Made by a program: the position numbers and the translations under genes | The notes under the pieces: generated by a model | Seen by the model: only the letters and a program-made list of their open reading frames with translations | Database searches by the model: none | Told to the model about the DNA's origin: nothing | Source: a virus | Length of the DNA stretch: 64,000 nt | Direction: 5' to 3' (one strand) | IMG/VR virus record: IMGVR_UViG_3300042261_002269 | Location: 124,001 to 188,000 of that record | Shown here: positions 7,696 through 14,900 of the stretch, piece by piece | Layout of the letters: every line of letters begins with the position of its first letter | Numbering within the stretch: the first letter of the stretch is position 1

Positions 7696-8235
7696 CTAAC
7701 CTATAAAATCATTGTCGTCCCAATATGTTTCTTCATTTTGTGGATGTAAATTCACATTTTTTCCAAAGTAAGTTTCCAACAAAATCTTGTAAACCAGATA
7801 ATTTGGATAATACTGCTTAAAATAAGCTGCATCCTGACCTTCACCTTGAAAAATCCTAGCAATAGCAGCAGCTACTCCAGGCGATCTGGAAAGTCCTGCC
7901 TCGCAATGAACTAACAAACAATCGATTTTTCCCCATGCTTCTCCGACAAATCGAATAATTTCTTTAGCATGATTTTCTGTAAAAGCATGTTCCCCTGGCA
8001 CTGTTTGATCGAAAAAGTACAACTGAAGCAGATTTACTCTGTTGTCTTCCGATAAATTTGGCCATTCATTAGGAAAAGATGCAATACTAATTGCAGCCCA
8101 TGGCACTTCACATGTAAAGTTTGCAGCGTCTTTGCGAGAAAGCACCTTGATAGCGAAGTTTTTACCGCCTAATTTACAAAATTTTGGCAAATCTATCGAG
8201 ATTTCATCAGGTATATCAAATATATCTTCTTTCAT
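7696..8235 (-). CDS. Cys-based protein phosphatase (DSP/PTP-like), 179 aa
   Basis: Contains the CX5R phosphatase signature HCEAGLSRSP at about residues 120-130, preceded by a hydrophobic strand (IDCLLVH) and followed by a helix (GVAAAIARI), as in dual-specificity and tyrosine phosphatases. The upstream Asp general acid is not clear to me, though the FFDQTVPGE stretch is a candidate. Dephosphorylation of a host protein or RNA end is possible; the substrate is unknown. ATGA overlap with the upstream gene. Confidence 0.75.
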   Translation of the reverse strand: MKEDIFDIPDEISIDLPKFCKLGGKNFAIKVLSRKDAANFTCEVPWAAISIASFPNEWPNLSEDNRVNLLQLYFFDQTVPGEHAFTENHAKEIIRFVGEAWGKIDCLLVHCEAGLSRSPGVAAAIARIFQGEGQDAAYFKQYYPNYLVYKILLETYFGKNVNLHPQNEETYWDDNDFIG

Positions 8236-8462
8236 GTTCTACAGCTTTCAATAATAAGATCTGTTTTTTTCAATACCTTGGCACTCACTGTTTGCTTAAC
8301 ATGAAAACGAATCCCATTGGTACAAATCAAAGAAATAAGTTCCAATGCGGTCATTCTTTCCAAATCATCTATATCCAGCTTACTCCCGCCAGCATCGGTA
8401 ATTGCTTTATCTAAGGATCTTGTGCATTCTAAAAAATCTTGAATAATTTCGTTATGCGTCAT
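8232..8462 (-). CDS. Hypothetical protein, 76 aa
   Basis: Small helical protein with no recognised motif. It overlaps both neighbours on the same strand (4 bases downstream, 11 upstream), consistent with a coupled operon gene. Confidence 0.6.
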   Translation of the reverse strand: MTHNEIIQDFLECTRSLDKAITDAGGSKLDIDDLERMTALELISLICTNGIRFHVKQTVSAKVLKKTDLIIESCRT

Positions 8463-8643
8463 TTTGATCCTCCGCTGAAGTCCATGTGTCTGGCAATTCT
8501 TTAACTTTCAATGGCTTTTTATTTGGCTTGTCATTTAACCAATCTAAAAAATCCTGTTTCGAGATAAGTTTTGGAAGTATTACCGTGAGTACGCCATCAA
8601 TCCTTTGATATTTAACGCATAGATCATCTGGAACTGTTTTCAT
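8452..8643 (-). CDS. Hypothetical protein, 63 aa
   Basis: Small protein of unknown function with a lysine-rich middle. Start codon overlaps the upstream stop (ATGA). Confidence 0.55.
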   Translation of the reverse strand: MKTVPDDLCVKYQRIDGVLTVILPKLISKQDFLDWLNDKPNKKPLKVKELPDTWTSAEDQNDA

Positions 8644-9149
8644 CCTTTATCCTTCAAAAGCTTTAAAATATCTGGGTTTCGTTTAATAATTGCCTTTAAT
8701 TCCTTGAGATCTTTTTCATTTTCTTTCTTAAGATGCTCTGCTTCCTTTTCAGCAATCCATTTATTAAATCCCTCTTTTGTAAAATGCTCGACCAGGGAAA
8801 TTGGAACATCGATTCCCCAAATGCTTGCATAATCTCTTTCATCGTCGTCTACATCAACGAAATTCACATCAACAACAAATCGTAACGTAGTTTCGTGATC
8901 AGGAAAAGCTCCAGGTGGCTTTGCATAGATTTTTTTGATATGGACTCCTGCTCCACTTCCTTTAAAAATTCGGACAGGAAGTTTTTTATCTCCCAATACA
9001 CACTTATGTGGCTTAGAATCTGTAATGTAATTAACAATCGCTTTCCAAAGAGGCGAATGAAGACGAAAATAGTCCTTAGTATCTCGTTCCAATTGCTGAA
9101 ACTCTTCAAGTTTAGCAACGATTTCATCATCTTTAATTGGTTTGTTCAT
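8640..9149 (-). CDS. Hypothetical protein with Lys/Glu coiled-coil tail, 169 aa
   Basis: Unknown function. Residues 1-120 look like a mixed alpha/beta domain with an acidic loop (DVDDDERDY); the last 45 residues are a strongly charged Lys/Glu helix. The ATG at 9149 overlaps the upstream stop as TGATG; the codon before it is TTG. Confidence 0.65.
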   Translation of the reverse strand: MNKPIKDDEIVAKLEEFQQLERDTKDYFRLHSPLWKAIVNYITDSKPHKCVLGDKKLPVRIFKGSGAGVHIKKIYAKPPGAFPDHETTLRFVVDVNFVDVDDDERDYASIWGIDVPISLVEHFTKEGFNKWIAEKEAEHLKKENEKDLKELKAIIKRNPDILKLLKDKG

Positions 9150-9346
9150 CAATTCAACTCCCTTCTTCGGGATGATTCGTACAATACCATTTTTGTCATC
9201 GTTTCTATTACTTCGTCTTCAGTTTTTCCTGATTCTTCCACCTCTCGCTTAGCTCTATCGAGTAGTTTTTGAAGGCTTCTTTTGTTTTTTTCAGTAAGCC
9301 ATGGAGCAGACATTATCTGGCCGAACATTTCGTCAAGCTTACCCAT
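9149..9346 (-). CDS. Hypothetical protein, 65 aa
   Basis: Small charged helical protein, function not recognised. The ATG at 9346 has GAGG about 9 bases upstream; extending to 9382 would run deep into the upstream gene. Overlaps both neighbours by a few bases. Confidence 0.55.
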   Translation of the reverse strand: MGKLDEMFGQIMSAPWLTEKNKRSLQKLLDRAKREVEESGKTEDEVIETMTKMVLYESSRRRELN

Positions 9347-9656
9347 TGGAAGTTTCCTCTTTATTTTCTGGCACTTCAACAAAGTGTTCTGTGCGACCTG
9401 TACAAATTCGCCCCGTCAAATCAGCTATAACACAACGTCCTGGCACATTGGGAATTTCCCCAAGAAAAATATATTGTTCTCCTTCTACGTGGGGAGATTC
9501 TTTATTAGCTTCTACCAAGCTGTTTTGACGAGGAACTTTCGGTTTTTGCAGAGGAGGTTTTGGACAATTTCCACTATAACCATGGTATTTGAACATTTCT
9601 TCCCCAGGTGGCATTGGCTCACCACACAATCCACATTTAGCTACTTCTTTCTCCAT
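9339..9656 (-). CDS. Hypothetical protein with N-terminal CxxC, 105 aa
   Basis: Has CGLCGE at residues 8-13, a later Cys in SGNCPKP and further cysteines in RCVIADLTGRIC, a layout compatible with a small zinc-binding domain. A strong AAGGAG precedes the ATG. Function not recognised. Confidence 0.65.
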   Translation of the reverse strand: MEKEVAKCGLCGEPMPPGEEMFKYHGYSGNCPKPPLQKPKVPRQNSLVEANKESPHVEGEQYIFLGEIPNVPGRCVIADLTGRICTGRTEHFVEVPENKEETSNG

Positions 9657-9666
9657 CTTTCTCTCC

Positions 9667-10134
9667 TTAGTTAAAAGGAAAACGCAACGGCAAAATTTGC
9701 TTTTTTTGTACTTCTTCCAATTCTTCTATTTTTTTAAGAAGAAACAGCATTTCTGCGTTCATTTGCGATAAAGCTATATGGTGTAAGTCTAAACGGTTTT
9801 GAATTCGTTCCAAAATTATAAACAGATCTGTTTCTTTTTTGTCAATAATCTCTGCCAATGTTTCTGACAAATGTCCCTCACAAGGAAGAATCAATTGTGT
9901 TCCATCAAATCCTTCGCCTCGTGGACCAACATACCAAATTTGTATTTTATCATATTGTTCATCGATCCTCGATAACGCTAATTCTCCCCATCTACGTCCT
10001 GGTGGCGGTGGTTGCCAAGGAAACACTGTCTTGGCATACTGCTGTTCCTTGCAGAGCCAAATCCACGAGTCTTTTTGCAACCGTCTCATCCACGGACCTT
10101 CTGGCATTTCATGATTTACTGTTGGCGAATGCAT
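9667..10134 (-). CDS. Hypothetical protein, first gene of leftward cluster, 155 aa
   Basis: Function not recognised. The N-terminal 70 residues are Trp/Pro-rich and the C-terminal 60 are helical, possibly coiled coil. Good AGGAG before the ATG. It follows a 95-bp gap with a promoter-like TATAAT, so it probably opens the transcription unit that runs left to the window edge. Confidence 0.65.
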   Translation of the reverse strand: MHSPTVNHEMPEGPWMRRLQKDSWIWLCKEQQYAKTVFPWQPPPPGRRWGELALSRIDEQYDKIQIWYVGPRGEGFDGTQLILPCEGHLSETLAEIIDKKETDLFIILERIQNRLDLHHIALSQMNAEMLFLLKKIEELEEVQKKQILPLRFPFN

Positions 10135-10229
10135 TTTAATCTCCTAATTCTGCTATATTATACCCCATAACCGCCCACATTGACTATATAACTATGAAAA
10201 TTTGACGTAAGTGGTTGCTGGGTAACACT
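10135..10229 (-). promoter_or_regulatory. Putative promoter of the leftward gene cluster
   Basis: This is the only sizeable gap in the left block. On the minus strand a perfect TATAAT lies at 10162-10157, about 23 bases before the ATG of the 9667-10134 gene; no convincing -35 is seen 17 bases upstream. A plausible start for transcription of the packed genes to its left. Confidence 0.4.
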
Positions 10230-10583
10230 TTACACATTCAGAAAAAGTCTCAAAGCCACATAAAAGAAAATTCCAAGACCTAGAGCATTTAGTGTATTCC
10301 AGAGCCAATTTTTGTAATTTTTGTTTCTAAATTCGCCACACCAATCGTTGTGATTTGTGATGGGCTGATATCCAAAATACCCATACTCTGTGACTCTGCG
10401 AGAGATTTCATCGTGAGAGGAAAATGGAGGAAATCGATGACAACGACCCCGAAACCCATAAGGTTCTTTGGGGTACTCTTCCCAATGTTTGCAATTTTCA
10501 CAAGTAGAATTATTTGTTTCTAAATTAAATTCGTGTTTAGGCTTTCCTGCCTCAGAAATTATTCTACGCCATTTTTTTAACAT
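10230..10583 (-). CDS. Small zinc-binding-like protein with C-terminal membrane helix, 117 aa
   Basis: Cys pattern CENCKHW ... GRCHRFPP ... DWCGEF suggests a four-cysteine metal site. The last 20 or so residues (ALGLGIFFYVALRLF) form one hydrophobic helix, probably a tail anchor. The start at ATG 10583 overlaps the preceding gene by 20 bases; an in-frame TTG at 10619 is less likely. Function unknown. Confidence 0.65.
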   Translation of the reverse strand: MLKKWRRIISEAGKPKHEFNLETNNSTCENCKHWEEYPKEPYGFRGRCHRFPPFSSHDEISRRVTEYGYFGYQPITNHNDWCGEFRNKNYKNWLWNTLNALGLGIFFYVALRLFLNV

Positions 10584-11535
10584 AAATCCGATCTTCCACC
10601 TGTTTAATACTTTCTTCAATTAATTTATATGTTCTTTCTCCAAATGCTTCTACGATTTCTTTTTTTCTGGAATAAAAAGCATAAAAAAGAACTTCTGCTT
10701 TTTCCCAATATTTCAAAGCATATGCGTCATTATCCAAATAAAAATCCATAGTATTATCAATACGATCAGCCAATTTAATGACTAATGCTTGCAATGATCT
10801 TTTGCTAAAACTACTAAGATATTCTGCTTTTTGCTTTGAAACAGATACTAAACGAAGTTTGTTGGGGATAAAAGTCAATTCTTTGACAATTATTGCTGCT
10901 TCTGTTCCAATAATTTCTTCAACTTTGTCATAAGAAATTTCACAATCCTCAATAACATCATGAGCCAAAACAGCTTTTAGCATTGTATTGTCAGAAATTT
11001 CCCAACTACGGATGATTTTAAGAACAGAACATGGATGAATTACAAAAGGCAATTTACTGCCTTTACGCAATTGTCCTTTGTGAGCATTTGCTACAAAGTC
11101 AACTACTATTGCAAATTCTAAATCGTCTGAAAATTTAGGCTTCTTGCGATATTTGTATTTTACTATATCCCAACCCGAACAAGAAACATCTTCCCAGTTG
11201 TTATCAAATGTAGGAGTGCGAAGACAACACTGAACTTCAATGGGAGTGCCACTAATTTTATTTTGATAGTACTCGACCATCAATTTGGAAGCGGATAACA
11301 TTTCTTCCAATGTTCTTTCCAGTGTTTTTTGATAAAAGTCCTCATTTGCTGGTTTTCTGCGATATTCAATTGTTTCATAATCCCAACTAGGAAGCCATTC
11401 TCCATTATCATACCAAGCTTCACGTTCATTTTGGGAACGAAAACGATATTGAAGTACAAATGGCTTTGTGTTAATTTTGTCCGTGTAATATTCAACCATC
11501 AATTGAGCAATTTCTAGCATTTCTTGATCGGTCAT
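10564..11535 (-). CDS. MESH1/SpoT-like HD hydrolase with duplicated N-terminal module, 323 aa
   Basis: Residues about 140-320 match the HD-type (p)ppGpp hydrolase fold: IHPCSVLKII, AVLAHDVIEDC (metal-binding HD with the ED pair) and KLADRIDN (final metal Asp). There is no synthetase domain, so it resembles small MESH1-type alarmone hydrolases. Residues 1-140 contain two related units, each with LMVEYYxxKI and ending in YRKKP or YRRKP, probably a phage accessory fold. It could degrade (p)ppGpp or a related nucleotide during infection. AAAGG precedes the ATG. Confidence 0.8.
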   Translation of the reverse strand: MTDQEMLEIAQLMVEYYTDKINTKPFVLQYRFRSQNEREAWYDNGEWLPSWDYETIEYRRKPANEDFYQKTLERTLEEMLSASKLMVEYYQNKISGTPIEVQCCLRTPTFDNNWEDVSCSGWDIVKYKYRKKPKFSDDLEFAIVVDFVANAHKGQLRKGSKLPFVIHPCSVLKIIRSWEISDNTMLKAVLAHDVIEDCEISYDKVEEIIGTEAAIIVKELTFIPNKLRLVSVSKQKAEYLSSFSKRSLQALVIKLADRIDNTMDFYLDNDAYALKYWEKAEVLFYAFYSRKKEIVEAFGERTYKLIEESIKQVEDRIYVKKMA

Positions 11536-11548
11536 TTCGAGCCTTTCA

Positions 11549-11725
11549 TTAATATGTTTTACTGACCATAATAACGGGGTTGATTTCGCATTTTGGACAC
11601 AATGTCAATGCTTGATATGGTGCAATTTCTATAGAATAGACAAGACGACTAAACAATTCGTGACATTGTGGACATTTTGTAGTAATTGTGACTTTTACAG
11701 GATTTTTCCAATATTCATTATTCAT
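11549..11725 (-). CDS. Zinc-ribbon protein, 58 aa
   Basis: Short gene between the tRNAs and the HD hydrolase. The product begins MNNEYWKNPVK and has CPQC and CPKC about 23 residues apart, a classic two-knuckle zinc ribbon. AGGA lies 8 bases before the ATG. It could bind nucleic acid or act as a small regulator; no further clue. Confidence 0.7.
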   Translation of the reverse strand: MNNEYWKNPVKVTITTKCPQCHELFSRLVYSIEIAPYQALTLCPKCEINPVIMVSKTY

Positions 11726-11738
11726 AAGAATTTCCTAA

Positions 11739-11813
11739 TGAGACCAGCGGGATTCGGACCCGCAACCTACGGATTAAAAGTCCGTTGCTCTATCCAATTT
11801 GAGCTATGGTCTC
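11739..11813 (-). tRNA. tRNA-Lys (anticodon UUU)
   Basis: Full cloverleaf on the minus strand: a seven-base acceptor (GAGACCA/TGGTCTC), a D arm with the GG pair, an anticodon stem ACGGA/TCCGT around loop CTTTTAA, and a T stem GCGGG/CCCGC. The T loop reads TCCGAAT, with C where U/pseudouridine 55 normally stands. CCA is not encoded. Confidence 0.93.
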
Positions 11814-11820
11814 GAAAAAT

Positions 11821-11890
11821 AGGGCGTAGAGGAATCGGACCTCTATCTAAAGTTTAGAAGACTTTTGTTCTATCCGTTAAACTAACGCCC
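11821..11890 (-). tRNA. tRNA-Arg (anticodon UCU)
   Basis: Cloverleaf on the minus strand with acceptor GGGCG.. pairing to ..CGCCC, anticodon stem AAAGT/ACTTT around loop CTTCTAA, and T stem AGAGG/CCTCT. The seventh acceptor pair is a U-U mismatch, the discriminator is U, and the T loop (TCCGATT) again has C at position 55. Lies 7 bases from tRNA-Lys; both decode A-rich codons favoured by an AT-rich genome. Confidence 0.88.
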
Positions 11891-11949
11891 CAATTTTGAA
11901 TACAAATCATACCAAATTGTACCACAAAAACAATTTTTGGAAAGTGTTT

Positions 11950-14900
11950 TTAGGAAATTTTCTGGATAATATGCACAATGTTACCTAATGTGCCATTGGA
12001 AGTTGCAATGACGACATTTGCGGTGGCTGCTCCAGGTGTTTCTGTATAATGCAGCGTAACTGGAATAATATAGCCATTAGCTCCCTTTACAGTCAATGTG
12101 TCCTTGGTTACTCCATTGTAAGTAAGAGTCACTGTGTGATTGGCAGTGCCAGATAAAGTTAAATTGGCTTTTACTTGTGCAATTACTACTTGACTTGCAA
12201 TTGTTGTTAAAGAATAAGTAGCAGTTGCTGCGGTCACCACCGAAACAGTAGATCCAGATGATGCATTAAGCTGATCTTGAATATTACTGGTAACTCCACT
12301 CAAATAACCTAATTCAGTACTAGTTACTGCTGAAACAGCCACCTTCCCAGAAGCATCTGCAACCAAAGCACGATCCACTGTCAAATTAGAAGATGTAATG
12401 GTACTAGCAGCACCAGTAATGGTAGCCTGTTTATTATTTAATTGTGTTTGAATGGCTCCGGTTACACCCGAAACATAACCTAATTCAGTACCAGTTGTAG
12501 CCGAAACGGCTATTTTTCCAGAAACATTTGTAAGCACAGCACGATTCGCTGTTAAATCAGAAGACGTAATAGTACTAGCAGCACCGGTAATGGTATTTTC
12601 TTTACCATTAAGTTGCGTTTGAATGGCTCCAGTTACGCCTGCAACATAACCTAATTCAGCACTGGTTGTTGCAGAAACAGCTACCTTGCCAAGAGAATCT
12701 GAAGTTAAAGCACGATCTGCTGTCAAATCAGAAGATGTAATGGTCGTTGCAGCACCTGTAATGGTAGCCTGTTTATTATTTAATTGTGTTTGAATAGCTC
12801 CAGTTACGCCTGCAACATAGCCCAATTCGGTACTGGTTGTTGCAGAAACAGCTACTTTGCCAGAAGCATTTGCAATTACAGCACGATTTGCCGTTAAATC
12901 AGACACGGTAATAGTACTGGCACCACCTGTAATGGTAGCTTGTTTGCCATTAAGTTGCGTCTGAATGGCTCCAGTTACACCTGAAACATAGCCTAATTCG
13001 GTACTAGTTACTGCCGAAACAGCTACTTTACCAGAACTGTCTGCAACTAAAGCATGATCCGCTGTTAAATCAGAAGACGTAATAGTACTGGCACCACCAG
13101 TAATGGTAGCCTGTTTGCCATTAAGTTGTGTTTGAATGGCTCCAGTCACACCTGAAACATAGCCTAATTCCGTACTGGTTGTTGCAGAAACGGCTATTTT
13201 GCCAGAAGCATTCGCAATTACAGCACGACTTGCTGTCAAATCAGAAGATGTAACAGTACTAGCAGCACCTGTAATGGTGGCTTGTTTTGCATTTAATTGG
13301 TCCTGAACACTACTTGTAACACCAGCAACATATCCCAATTCAGTACTGGTTGTAGTGGAAGCCACTGGAATTCCGCTAACATTTGAAACCAATGCTCGAT
13401 TTGTTGTAATAGCCGAAGCTTCTACAATTTTATCAGCACTACTGATAACAATTCTGTTATTGTTTAAAGCAGTAGATGATCCTGTTCCGCCATTTGCAAT
13501 AGCAGCAACACCTGTAATATTAGCAGCAGTTCCACTGACATTACCTGTAACGTCACCTGTAACATCGCCTGTGACATTACCAGTTAAATTACCTGTAACG
13601 TCACCTGTAACATCGCCTGTGACATCGCCCGTAACATTACCTGTGACATTACCAATAAGATCAGCGGTAATTCTACGAGCAGCAAAATCTCCATTGGAGT
13701 CTAACTTGACCAATCCACTTACAGTTCCATCCGAATAGGCTGTAATTGCGTGCCAATGATCGCTTCTAGCAAATTTAGCCTGTACACCAGCTTGATTCGT
13801 GGAAAGTGCAGAAAGGTTGGCAGTAGGAGCATCTGTTGTAAGGGCATCAGCCCCTCCAGGTAAATGTCTGGAAGCATGACCAGAAACATCCACCCCATCC
13901 ACATTTCCCACATTAGTAATGGCTTGAGTTCCCATATCTAGAGGACCCGTCATGGCTGCTGTGCCATTTTTCAGTAAGTATTGTGGATGATCATTAGCAT
14001 CAAGACCTGATAGATTACCATGTACAGTTGTAGAGGTAACGGTAGCGGCTCTTGTAACCAAAGTTGGTCTTAAATCAATAACTTGACTAATAGCAGAGGC
14101 TGATTTCTGTATAATCACTGCTGCGATTAAAGCAATACTAGCACCTAATGCCGCAGGAGCTATAGGTAAACCGCCTGCAATTGCTGCTTCTTCGGAAGCA
14201 AATTCTTCCTGGCCATACACCAAAAAGTATCTTTCTGTTGATCCTTGTCCACAAGTGTATAGCGTATGTTTAACAAAATAAGCATCAGTTAGTGCATGAA
14301 GTGTTCCTGTTCCGTCATCATAGTGTCCATTAGGAACATCTGTTTGGCTAGAGGTAATAGTGTGGTATGCCCCATTACGATACCAAGTCGAGAAAGTAAC
14401 TGGGGTTCCACCGCTTGGCTTCACAATGGTCGTAGAATTGGCATAATCGCCCGAAGTCACATTAAGTTTACGATTATTTGCAGTAACAATAGAACCTGAA
14501 CGGAAAATCGGACCTAAATACAGTCTAAATAATTTATCGTACTTTGTGGAGGAGGCTACTGCATCTCGATAAGAATCTACTAAAACCACTACATCGGATG
14601 CATCAGTAGCTACTCTGCCTAAAAAGATTTGGGTAAAGAAATCCACAGAGCCAGTTCCAGCTAACGTTCCAACAACCCCACTAGAATTTACATAAATACT
14701 TGTATTGGCATTGGCAGGGGCTTCTAAATTTGTGACAGCATCCCATGAAACATGTTGTATATGGGTTACACCATCTAAATCAGTGACTTGTACGTAACCA
14801 GTTCCTGCTGCTACATCTAATAATCTACCAGACGCTATAGTAATTTCACCGCCACTGGTCACACCACAAGCTGGAGATTTGGTCATGACATCGGTCATAT

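Noticed and set aside
12255-13400. Regularly spaced repeats that might be a CRISPR array
   Set aside because: The period is about 138 bp, the whole unit is coding and conserved in one frame, and there are no unique spacers between short identical repeats.
13355-13738. 127-codon plus-strand frame rich in Pro/Thr/Val
   Set aside because: Mirror of the GDVT/GNVT repeat tract in the fibre gene; an artefact of repeats without stops.
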